From Parabacteroides sp. ZJ-118 (GTDB lineage: Bacteria; Bacteroidota; Bacteroidia; Bacteroidales; Tannerellaceae): a DNA stretch of 55,028 bases. Positions 8,740 through 16,971 of this stretch are shown here, piece after piece (the stretch's first letter is position 1; each line of letters begins with the position of its first letter). A model generated the notes under the pieces. It made no database searches. It worked only from the letters and a program-made list of their open reading frames with translations, and was not told the DNA's origin. The stretch lies in assembly GCF_011038785.1 (NCBI RefSeq), contig NZ_JAAKDT010000018.1:1-55028 (forward strand), written 5' to 3'. The translations under genes and the position numbers were made by a program.

Positions 8740-9957
8740 ATGAAAAAGACTATTCTAGTTTCAAGCATGCTATTCGCTCTGACGATGTCCGCTACGATCC
8801 AAGCGCAGGACACGGAGAAGAAAGAGGGCGAGGAGGGATTCGTGTTCACGACCGTGAAAGAGAACCCGATTACATCTGTCAAAAACCAAAGTCGTGCGGG
8901 CACGTGCTGGTGCTACTCCTCGTACGCTTTCTTGGAGTCGGAGTTGCTCCGTCTGGGAAAGGGCGAGTATGACTTATCCGAGATGTTTACGGTGTATAAC
9001 ACCTATCTGGATCGTGCCGACGCCGCCGTGCGCACGCATGGGGATGTCTCGTTCTCGCAAGGCGGATCTTTCTATGACGCGCTCTATGGGATGGAAACAT
9101 TCGGCTTGGTTCCGGAAGAGCTGATGCGCCCGGGCGTGATGTATTCCGATTCATTGAGTAACCATACCGAGCTTTCCGCTTTGACGAACGCTATGGTGGC
9201 CGCTGTCGCGAAAGGGAAGTTGCGCAAATTGCAGTCTGACGAGAATAACGCCCTGTTGTGGAAGAAGGCGGTCGCTGCCGTACATCAGATCTATTTGGGT
9301 ACCGCTCCGGAGAAATTCACCTATAAAGGAAAGGAGTATACGCCGAAATCTTTCTTTGAGTCTACAGGCTTGAAGGCGTCTGATTATGTCTCGTTGACTT
9401 CGTATACGCATCATCCGTTCTATACCCAGTTCTCGCTTGAGATTCAGGACAACTGGCGCCATGGCATGTCGTACAACTTGCCGCTGGATGAGTTGATGGA
9501 GGTTTTTGATAACGCCATTCATACGGGGTATACGATCGCTTGGGGCTCCGACGTGAGCGAGTCGGGCTTTACCCGCGACGGAGTGGCTGTCCTGCCGGAC
9601 GCTGAGAAGGTACAGGAGTTGAGCGGTTCCGATATGGCTCACTGGTTGAAATTGAAACCGGAGGAAAAGAAGCTGAACACAAAACCGCAGCCTCAGAAAT
9701 GGTGTACCCAGGCAGAGCGCCAGCTTGCTTATGATAATTATGAGACGACCGACGACCATGGCATGCAGATCTACGGTATCGCCAAGGATCAAGAGGGCAA
9801 CGAGTATTATATGGTGAAGAACTCTTGGGGAACCAACAGCAAGTATAACGGTATTTGGTATGCTTCCAAGGCGTTTGTCCGCTATAAGACGATGAATATC
9901 GTGGTTCACAAAGATGCCCTGCCTAAGGCAATCAAAGCCAAGTTAGGTATCCAATAA
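8740..9957 (+). CDS. Secreted C1-family (papain-fold, aminopeptidase C-like) cysteine peptidase
   Basis: 405 residues with a signal peptide (MKKTILVSSMLFALTMSATIQAQ). The papain catalytic set is visible: the oxyanion Gln50 and nucleophile Cys56 in NQSRAGTCWCYSS, His in DDHGMQIYGIA (about 343), and Asn in VKNSWGT (about 361). The order and spacing with a long insertion fit the bleomycin hydrolase/PepC branch, here exported rather than cytosolic. Expected role is trimming of peptides in the periplasm or at the surface. Transcribed alone and closed by a strong terminator. Confidence 0.9.
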   Translation: MKKTILVSSMLFALTMSATIQAQDTEKKEGEEGFVFTTVKENPITSVKNQSRAGTCWCYSSYAFLESELLRLGKGEYDLSEMFTVYNTYLDRADAAVRTHGDVSFSQGGSFYDALYGMETFGLVPEELMRPGVMYSDSLSNHTELSALTNAMVAAVAKGKLRKLQSDENNALLWKKAVAAVHQIYLGTAPEKFTYKGKEYTPKSFFESTGLKASDYVSLTSYTHHPFYTQFSLEIQDNWRHGMSYNLPLDELMEVFDNAIHTGYTIAWGSDVSESGFTRDGVAVLPDAEKVQELSGSDMAHWLKLKPEEKKLNTKPQPQKWCTQAERQLAYDNYETTDDHGMQIYGIAKDQEGNEYYMVKNSWGTNSKYNGIWYASKAFVRYKTMNIVVHKDALPKAIKAKLGIQ

Positions 9958-10010
9958 CCGATCCGGAGTCGCCGACCCGTCGAAATAATAACGCGGTGAC
10001 GTGATAGAGT

Positions 10011-10051
10011 GACCGTTGGCAGGAAACGGATTCCTGCCAACGGTCGTTTTT
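10011..10051 (+). terminator. Strong factor-independent terminator after the C1 peptidase
   Basis: A perfect 15-bp stem (10011-10025 with 10031-10045), 5-nt loop, followed by GTTTTT. It sits between convergent genes. Confidence 0.9.
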
Positions 10052-10069
10052 CATGAAATCTCTTGACTA

Positions 10070-12304
10070 TTATCTGCCACCGGCCGGAAGATGCTCCAGC
10101 CAGTATTTAGCCATTGTCTTACGTAGGTGAAGAGTCGTCCCTTTCCCCTCATAGATGCCATGGCTACGCATCGGGTAACTGATTTGCGTAAACATCTTTC
10201 CATTCTTGATCAACTCGTTCACCAACATCTCGCAATTCTGGTAATGCACGTTGTCATCGCCCGTGCCATGGATAAGCAGCAGATTCCCCTCCAATCCACC
10301 GGCATAGGTAATCGGTGAGCCTTTGCGGTAACCTTCCGGATTGTTCTGCGGAGTATTCATGTAACGTTCTTGGTAGATCGTGTCGTATAAACGTTGGTCG
10401 GCGACAAAAGCGATCGCTATGCCGGTATGGAACACTTTCGGGTAACGGAACATGCAGTTCAGGGTCTGGCTGCCGCCGCCGCTCCATCCGGTAATGCCGA
10501 TCCGGCCGGCATCGATAAACGGATATTGACGGGCCATATCTAAAATACCCCTGCTTTGATCCTCGGAGGAGAAAGTACCCACTTCTCCGTAAATACATTT
10601 ACGCCATTCACGTCCGCGGGGAGTATTCGCGCCCCGGTTCTCGATACTTACCACGATATAACCTTGGTTCGCCATATATTGTTGCCACAAATCTCCGTTG
10701 CCCCATACATCCTGTACGGTAGCGCTCGCCGGTTCGCCGTATACCTCTATGATAACCGGGTATTTCTTGGATGCGTCGAAACCGACAGGTTTTATCATCC
10801 ACGCGTCCAAGGTCAGATCGCCGGACTTGACCTTGATGAATTCTTTCGGGTTTAATCCCAAGGCGGCGTATTGCTCCTTGGCTTGGGCATTATCCTCAAG
10901 CAGGCGTACGGATTGATGTTTGGGGAAAGAAACCATGTCGATAACGGATGGGGTAGAGGCGTTACTGTACGTATGTACGGCCCATTTGCCGGTGGGCGAC
11001 ATGTTGTAGCGGTGCTGTCCGGATTGTTCCAGGGGGCTTACACGCTCCACTTCCCCTTTGCCGAATACGTTAGCCCGGTACAAGTAGCGTTGGGTGAAAT
11101 TATCCGGTGAGGCGATGAAATAGATCCAGCCCTTTTGCAGATCGGTCCCGACGGGCGAGATATAATCAAAATCACCTTTAGTGATCGGCTGCATCTCTTT
11201 GCCGTCGCGGCTTACCCGATATAAATGCCGCCAGCCGCTACGCTCGCTTTCCCACGTGAAATAGCGGTTGTCCTTTAACCATTGTATGTTGTCATTCGTG
11301 TCCAACCACGCGGCATCCGTATCGGTGAAGATATTGCTCAACGAGTGATCGGATATTTTGGCGATCCATACCTTATTTGTATTTTGGGGGCGGTTCAGCT
11401 GCTGTATGAACAACTCGTCGCTTCCGGGGATAAATTCCATACGGGGCAGGTAATTATTCCGGGGATCTCCGGGTATGGCGATCCAAGTGGTGTTCCCGCC
11501 GGTAGAGGAAACGTAGCCTACTTTTACGGCTGAATTGGTGGTCCCTGCCTTGGGGTATGGGAAATGGATCACCTTCGCGTAGATGGAGTCCACATTATTG
11601 ATGATGTCGAACACTCCGGTTCCTTTCGTATCGCTTTGCCAATAGGCGATATGCTTTCCGTCCGGGCTCCAGCGGAAACCATCCCGACAGCTGAACTCCT
11701 CCTCGTATACCCAATCGAAGGTCCCGTTGACAATCGTATCGCTTCCATCTTTTGTTAGCTGGATGATGTTCCCGGAGTCTAGATCCTCTACATATATATT
11801 GTTGTGGAAAACATAGGCCACACGCATACCGTCCGGAGAGAATTTAGCGAACATCAGGGAGGATTCCGGCATCCCTTTTCCCAATTGACGTAAAGTGCCG
11901 TCCTTTAGGTTTAATACCCAATAGTCACCTCGCGTGTCATAACGCCATACTCGTCGGGTATTGTTATAAATCAGGACTTTCTCATTATCCGCGCTCCAAG
12001 AGATGCTACGTACGGGAATAGGCTTTCCGGTAGATTTGTCTGTCAATAGGGATGAGGGGATGATGACTTCACGGGAGTTGTCTTTCGCTTGATAGGCGAC
12101 GATATCCGTGCCTCCGGTTTGCTTGTTCTTTTCCAAGCGGCTATAACGTTCACCGTCTTTTAGCCAAGTCATGCTTCCGATGCCTTTCGTTTGTATAACA
12201 TTACCGGCAACGATATCCTCAAGATTCAACGCTTTTTGTGCCATGCTTATACCTCCCGACAGAAGGCTGATCGTGGCGATCGCTAGTAATTTATTCAGTT
12301 TCAT
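10070..12304 (-). CDS. Dipeptidyl peptidase IV (S9B), paralogue 1
   Basis: 744 residues with a signal peptide (MKLNKLLAIATISLLSGGISMA). An eight-bladed propeller (about 40-480) carries the substrate-amino-terminus Glu pair in DWVYEEEFSCRDG. A C-terminal alpha/beta hydrolase domain has the nucleophile in GWSGGGS (about Ser608), Asp in HGTGDDNVH and His in SHGIYEGKGT. The usual motif is GWSYGG; here Tyr is Gly. DPP-IV enzymes release X-Pro or X-Ala dipeptides from peptide N-termini in the periplasm. A second S9B gene lies at 16972-19146. Confidence 0.9.
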   Translation of the reverse strand: MKLNKLLAIATISLLSGGISMAQKALNLEDIVAGNVIQTKGIGSMTWLKDGERYSRLEKNKQTGGTDIVAYQAKDNSREVIIPSSLLTDKSTGKPIPVRSISWSADNEKVLIYNNTRRVWRYDTRGDYWVLNLKDGTLRQLGKGMPESSLMFAKFSPDGMRVAYVFHNNIYVEDLDSGNIIQLTKDGSDTIVNGTFDWVYEEEFSCRDGFRWSPDGKHIAYWQSDTKGTGVFDIINNVDSIYAKVIHFPYPKAGTTNSAVKVGYVSSTGGNTTWIAIPGDPRNNYLPRMEFIPGSDELFIQQLNRPQNTNKVWIAKISDHSLSNIFTDTDAAWLDTNDNIQWLKDNRYFTWESERSGWRHLYRVSRDGKEMQPITKGDFDYISPVGTDLQKGWIYFIASPDNFTQRYLYRANVFGKGEVERVSPLEQSGQHRYNMSPTGKWAVHTYSNASTPSVIDMVSFPKHQSVRLLEDNAQAKEQYAALGLNPKEFIKVKSGDLTLDAWMIKPVGFDASKKYPVIIEVYGEPASATVQDVWGNGDLWQQYMANQGYIVVSIENRGANTPRGREWRKCIYGEVGTFSSEDQSRGILDMARQYPFIDAGRIGITGWSGGGSQTLNCMFRYPKVFHTGIAIAFVADQRLYDTIYQERYMNTPQNNPEGYRKGSPITYAGGLEGNLLLIHGTGDDNVHYQNCEMLVNELIKNGKMFTQISYPMRSHGIYEGKGTTLHLRKTMAKYWLEHLPAGGR

Positions 12305-12352
12305 ATTGTATTAGTTGGTTATTACTATATCTGTGCAAAGAACGGAAAGTTA

Positions 12353-12383
12353 GTTGATATAACAAAATGGATTTGTATATTTG
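12353..12383 (+). promoter_or_regulatory. Promoter of the FKBP lipoprotein gene
   Basis: GTTG (12353-12356), exactly 19 bp, then TATATTTG (12376-12383), a close fit to the Bacteroidetes -33/-7 consensus, about 50 bp before the ATG at 12433. Confidence 0.65.
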
Positions 12384-12432
12384 CGCCTCGGAAATCAAGA
12401 ATAATCATAATTTAATTGGATATAGAATCGGA

Positions 12433-12945
12433 ATGAAAGCACTTTCAATGTATGTAGGATCACTTTTAGTGATCATGGTGATGGGATTTGTTTCTTGTGG
12501 GGATGATGAGCCTCAATTCTCGGAAGAGCAATGGGCTTATATCAACAAAAACAAGGAATACATCTGGGAAAAGAAAGCGGAGAAAGACGAGAAAGGTGAA
12601 TTGAGATATAAACAAGTTGTCATGGGAGGCGATACCGCCTTATACCGGATCCTTCAGAAAGAAAATGAGTGGCAGACGATGCCTACGATGGCTTCCGTGG
12701 TCTATTTGTTGGGTCTGGAAGGGAAGTTTATAAATGGACAGGTCTTTCAAAACAAGTTGGAGAAATCCCACTTCCCTATGAACAATATTATCCCGGGCTT
12801 AAGTGGTGTCTTATTGAATATCCATCTGGATGAGACCGTGGAGGCGATTATCCCGGCTTCGCTGGGTTATGGATATGGAGATGACCGAAGTATCCCCGGA
12901 GGTTCTACCTTGATCTTTACCTTTACCTTGGATAAGGTGGAATGA
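12433..12945 (+). CDS. FKBP-type peptidyl-prolyl isomerase lipoprotein
   Basis: 170 residues from ATG 12433. This start is preferred to an upstream one at 12367 because it gives a compact signal peptide and lies downstream of a good promoter. Lipobox GFVSC is followed by GDDE. The C-terminal FKBP fold shows PMNNIIPGLSGVLL, then AIIPASLGYGYGDD and RSIPGGSTLIFTFTL, the typical end strands of FKBP-type isomerases. Expected to be a periplasmic or outer-membrane-anchored folding helper. Some active-site aromatic positions differ from classic FKBP12, so activity may be low. Confidence 0.85.
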   Translation: MKALSMYVGSLLVIMVMGFVSCGDDEPQFSEEQWAYINKNKEYIWEKKAEKDEKGELRYKQVVMGGDTALYRILQKENEWQTMPTMASVVYLLGLEGKFINGQVFQNKLEKSHFPMNNIIPGLSGVLLNIHLDETVEAIIPASLGYGYGDDRSIPGGSTLIFTFTLDKVE

Positions 12946-12990
12946 ATGACCGCCCGGGTACGGTTCCACGCGCCTCACTCCCCGGTCGTG

Positions 12991-13012
12991 AAGACGGGGC
13001 ATTCCCCGTCTT
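12991..13012. terminator. Hairpin between convergent FKBP and P-type ATPase genes
   Basis: AAGACGGGG (12991-12999) and CCCCGTCTT (13004-13012) form a 9-bp stem with loop CATT. Only three T follow on the plus strand. It probably ends the FKBP transcript. Confidence 0.55.
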
Positions 13013-13033
13013 TACAAGTCGTACGATAGATGG

Positions 13034-15712
13034 CTATCTTTTGAATAACCGGAATAGCTCGCCGATCCATAAAACCAAGGAGGAGGATCCGATAAGGATC
13101 GCCCAATCTTTCAAGGACAAAGGTATGACGCTAAACATCTCGCCTCCAAAAGTGACGATTAGGTATTGACCGACAAAAATCAGTAAAGCGACCAGCAAGA
13201 AGCTCTTGCTGTCCTTTAAATTGGTGAAAGCGGAACGTCCTTCCATAAAGGCCTTCGCGTTAAACATATTCCAGAACTGTAGCATCACGAAGAAGCTGAA
13301 GAACCATGATAAGTCGTGCGGCGTTAAACCGTCTTGCGCATGGAAATAGAACAACAAGCCCATCAGGATTATGACAAACGCGAATCCGACACCGAAAATA
13401 TGGTAAGCCATCGGGCGGGTGATAATGAAATCTCCATCCTTGCCGCTCCGGCGAGGTTTATCTTTCATCACTCGCTCATTCGGTGGGAGAGAGGCCAACG
13501 CCCCGGCAGCGAATGTATCCATGATCAAGTTTACCCATAACATCTGCGTGATAGTCAGAGGAGATTCCGTACCTACTAAAGAGCCCAACAGTACGATCAA
13601 ACAAGCGGCCACATTGATGGTCAATTGGAATAACAAGAATTTCTGGATATTCCGGTACAAGGAGCGTCCCCACATTACCGCACGGGTGATGCTGCTGAAC
13701 GAGTTGTCGATAATCGTGATGTCGCTGGCTTCCTTGGCAACAGAAGTCCCGTCGCCCATGGAGAGGCCCACTTGTGCCGCTTTCAGGGCCGGGGCATCGT
13801 TTGTGCCGTCGCCGGTAACCGCTACTACGGCGCCTTTCTGCTGTAATAATTGCACCAAGCGCTGTTTGTCCGTAGGACGGGCACGGCACATGATCTTCAA
13901 GTCTAAGACACGCGCCAAGGCCTCTTGGTCGCTAAGCGCCTCGAATGCGGGACCCGTGATGATGTTCCGGTCGGTATCATCCGCTTCCCACGTGCCGATC
14001 TGGCGCCCGATTTCTTTAGCCGTACCCGGTGTATCTCCGGTGACGATCTTCACGTCGATACCCGCGTCTAAGCAACTTTGAACGGCGGAGGGTACATCCG
14101 CACGTACCGGATCGGAGATCGCGACGATACCTAGATACGTTAAATCCGTATCCTGCAAACGACCCTCCACGAAGAAGGCCCCATCCTTTCCATCCTCGAT
14201 TATCTGGTAAGCGAAGCCAAGCGTACGCATCGCTTGGTTCTGGTAATCCGATAATTGTTTCTCGATGCCGGCTTTACATTCCGCCACCGGTTTGTAGGTC
14301 CCGTCTATCGCCACCCGGTTACTATGGGCCAGTACGATCTCGGGAGCGCCTTTCACGTAAAGAACCTTCCTGCCGAGTAACGGTGATTGTACGATTGTAG
14401 CCATATATTTCCGTTCCGTAGAGAAAGTCAGTTGATCCAGGATCGTAGCATTCTCCCTTAACTCCAGATAATTCAGATGTTGTTCGTACAGCCAGAGTAA
14501 AAGGGCGGCCTCCGTCGGGTTTCCCAGGGTTTTTACCTTTTCTTCCGAGAAATCGAGGAATGCCGTGGAATTTGCGGAGATACCTTCTTTGATTAGGTCG
14601 CTTAACTCATCATTCCCTAGCTTCTGACCCGTTAGGTTGTAGAATTTCGTCTGGTAAACTTGCATTTGGTTCTGTGTCAACGTTCCGGTCTTGTCCGTAC
14701 AAATTACGGTAGTCGCTCCCATGGTCTCGCAGGCATGCATTTTACGGACAAGGTTATTCGTCTTTAACATACGGTTCATGCTGAGGGCCAAACTTAGCGT
14801 GACACTCATCGGCAATCCTTCCGGAACGGATACCACGATCAACGTAACCGCTACCATAAAGTAGTTGAGGATATGGGCGATGATGTCCATCGTCGGCATC
14901 CCGGGGAAGCTGTCCGATAAAAGGAATTTTGCGGTCAAGGCGACGAATGTCACTCCGGCGATCGTATACCCGGCTTTGCTGATCACTCCGGCCAAACTTC
15001 TCAATTGGATCTGTAAGGGAGTCTCTATATCGCTCTCGATTTGCGAGCCTTCGTATACTTTGCCGTATCCGGTGGCGTCACCCACTTTTTCTACTTGCAT
15101 GACACCATGTCCGTCCACGACGGTTGTCCCTCGCATGGCTACATTGGACGGATAAGTCGCTTCCGTATCGAAATCCGCCTCGTTGGTTGTCTTGCTGATA
15201 ACCGGTTCGCCGGTTAACGTGGATTCGTTGATCTGTAGGGAGATGGCTTCAAGCAAATGACCATCCGCGGGAACCTCCTCACCGGTCTCCAAAACAACGA
15301 TGTCGCCTACGACGACCTCTTTTTTCGGTATCTGGCAGATATTCCCGTCACGGATTACCTTCACTAAAATATCATCATTGACTGTATTCAAGATATCGAA
15401 TGCCTTGTTCGCTTTCACCTCGAAGAAGAATCCCACGCAACTGGCCAGCATGATCGCGAAGAAAATGCCGATCGGCTCCAAGAAGGCCGTAAAACCTTTC
15501 GCCTCAGGCCCCCAGCAATGTACACCGGCAATAATCATGGATAAGAACCATGCCACTAATAATATGCGAATAATAGGATCTTCGAATTTCTCCAGGAATT
15601 GGCTCCATAACGAAGCTTTCTCGGGCGGGGTAAGTACATTCTCGCCGTGAAGGCGCCTGCTCTCTTCTACTTCTTGTTTGGTTAATCCTCGGTACTGATG
15701 TTTTTTCTCCAT
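13034..15712 (-). CDS. P-type Ca2+-transporting ATPase (PMCA/SERCA-like, P2)
   Basis: 892 residues, the usual size of P2-type pumps. The N-terminal cation-ATPase domain (KHQYRGLTKQEVEESRR) is followed by TGEPVISKT (actuator; TGES in most members), the phosphorylation site CDKTGTLTQNQ (about Asp340), KGAPE in the nucleotide domain, and the hinge TGDGTNDAPALK. Membrane helix 4 has VSVPEGLPMSV, the calcium-site PEGLP motif, and later helices have LWVNLIMDTFAAGALA (N..D in helix 6). These indicate Ca2+ export across the inner membrane. Monocistronic; weak -7-like sequence upstream. Confidence 0.9.
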   Translation of the reverse strand: MEKKHQYRGLTKQEVEESRRLHGENVLTPPEKASLWSQFLEKFEDPIIRILLVAWFLSMIIAGVHCWGPEAKGFTAFLEPIGIFFAIMLASCVGFFFEVKANKAFDILNTVNDDILVKVIRDGNICQIPKKEVVVGDIVVLETGEEVPADGHLLEAISLQINESTLTGEPVISKTTNEADFDTEATYPSNVAMRGTTVVDGHGVMQVEKVGDATGYGKVYEGSQIESDIETPLQIQLRSLAGVISKAGYTIAGVTFVALTAKFLLSDSFPGMPTMDIIAHILNYFMVAVTLIVVSVPEGLPMSVTLSLALSMNRMLKTNNLVRKMHACETMGATTVICTDKTGTLTQNQMQVYQTKFYNLTGQKLGNDELSDLIKEGISANSTAFLDFSEEKVKTLGNPTEAALLLWLYEQHLNYLELRENATILDQLTFSTERKYMATIVQSPLLGRKVLYVKGAPEIVLAHSNRVAIDGTYKPVAECKAGIEKQLSDYQNQAMRTLGFAYQIIEDGKDGAFFVEGRLQDTDLTYLGIVAISDPVRADVPSAVQSCLDAGIDVKIVTGDTPGTAKEIGRQIGTWEADDTDRNIITGPAFEALSDQEALARVLDLKIMCRARPTDKQRLVQLLQQKGAVVAVTGDGTNDAPALKAAQVGLSMGDGTSVAKEASDITIIDNSFSSITRAVMWGRSLYRNIQKFLLFQLTINVAACLIVLLGSLVGTESPLTITQMLWVNLIMDTFAAGALASLPPNERVMKDKPRRSGKDGDFIITRPMAYHIFGVGFAFVIILMGLLFYFHAQDGLTPHDLSWFFSFFVMLQFWNMFNAKAFMEGRSAFTNLKDSKSFLLVALLIFVGQYLIVTFGGEMFSVIPLSLKDWAILIGSSSLVLWIGELFRLFKR

Positions 15713-15780
15713 AAATTTATCAATCTAATTAAGAAAATAGGACGGCAAATTACGTAAAGTTATACGACATATACAAGGGT

Positions 15781-16746
15781 TTAACCTTTTTGTATGTAGG
15801 AGCTTCTTCTTGGATAGTTTGCGTTAACGTAGAGTCGTCCTTGCCGCGTATTCCTTTCCTCGATCCGCTTATTTACCTTAGCGGTAAATTCAAAATTCTT
15901 TAAACCCCAATCCGGGGCGATCAGTAGCTCTTTGGGGGATTGTGACACGAACCGCTCTACAACGATAGAGGGGCTCAGTCGTTCTATAAAATCAATCACT
16001 AATTCGATATATTCATCAGCCGTATATAAATGGAAATCCGAAGGATCTTCCTGGAACTCTCTCGCCATGCGGGTATTTCGGATGAGCTGCAATTGGTGCA
16101 ATTTAAGTGTCGTGATCGGGAGGCGTGACAAGACAACCGCGTGGTGTAATAGCTCGTCCCGGTTTTCTCCCGGTAATCCGAGTATCAGATGCGCCCCGGT
16201 GTAAATGCCTTTTGCCGCCGTACGACGGATAGCGGATTCCGATTCTTCATGGGTATGCCCCCTGTTTATGCGGACTAAGGTCTTATCCAACGTACTCTCC
16301 AAGCCATATTCGATCATGACGAATTTACGGCGGGAAAGCTCCGCGAAATAATCCAATAAATCTTCCGGCACACAGTCCGGGCGAGTGCCGACAATCAATC
16401 CTTCCACCCTGGGAAAGGCGAGTGCTTCCTCATATTTGCGAATAAGAGCGTCTAATCGGTCGTATGTATTCGTGTAGGCTTGGAAGTAGGCCAGATACCG
16501 CATATCCGGATATTTGCGGGAAAAAAAGCGTACGCCTTCCTCTAATTGCTCGGTAACGCTTTTCTCCGTATGGCAGTATTCCGGGCTGAAGGTCTGGTTA
16601 TTACAATAAGTACAACCGCCCCATCCTTTCGCTCCGTCCCGGTTCGGACAAGTGAAGCCGGCGTTGATGGAGATCTTCTGTATCTTATGGTCAAAACATT
16701 CCCGAAGGAACACTCCGTATTCGTAATATCGTTTCGTCTTTTCCAT
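15781..16746 (-). CDS. Radical SAM protein of the TIGR01212/YhcC family
   Basis: 321 residues from ATG 16746. A longer frame to 16848 exists, but MEKTKRYYEYGVFLRE is the usual family start. Iron-sulfur cysteines occur in FTCPNRDGAKGWGGCTYCNNQ; this family uses a longer C-x13-C-x2-C-like spacing. Further family marks are GTRPDCVPEDLLD and LILGLPGE. Characterised homologues are poorly known; a role in tRNA or protein modification is possible but not shown. It is a single gene behind the Ca2+-ATPase on the opposite side of a short gap. Confidence 0.8.
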   Translation of the reverse strand: MEKTKRYYEYGVFLRECFDHKIQKISINAGFTCPNRDGAKGWGGCTYCNNQTFSPEYCHTEKSVTEQLEEGVRFFSRKYPDMRYLAYFQAYTNTYDRLDALIRKYEEALAFPRVEGLIVGTRPDCVPEDLLDYFAELSRRKFVMIEYGLESTLDKTLVRINRGHTHEESESAIRRTAAKGIYTGAHLILGLPGENRDELLHHAVVLSRLPITTLKLHQLQLIRNTRMAREFQEDPSDFHLYTADEYIELVIDFIERLSPSIVVERFVSQSPKELLIAPDWGLKNFEFTAKVNKRIEERNTRQGRLYVNANYPRRSSYIQKG

Positions 16747-16971
16747 GGGGCAAAGGTAAGCGAAGTCTTTTGGAAAACACGTACGTCTTTTCCAAAAAAA
16801 GCTGTACGTGTCTTGACGAGAACATAATCCCGTTTTTTCTGGGGGCAAGTAAGTACTGCCGCGTAAAAATAGCTGCTCTACATGTTGACCTGAGGAAATA
16901 GAGAATCTCTGTTAGTGGTATCGTTTTTTATACTAACTTCGCGTCTTAAACAGAATTAAATAAGAGTATAA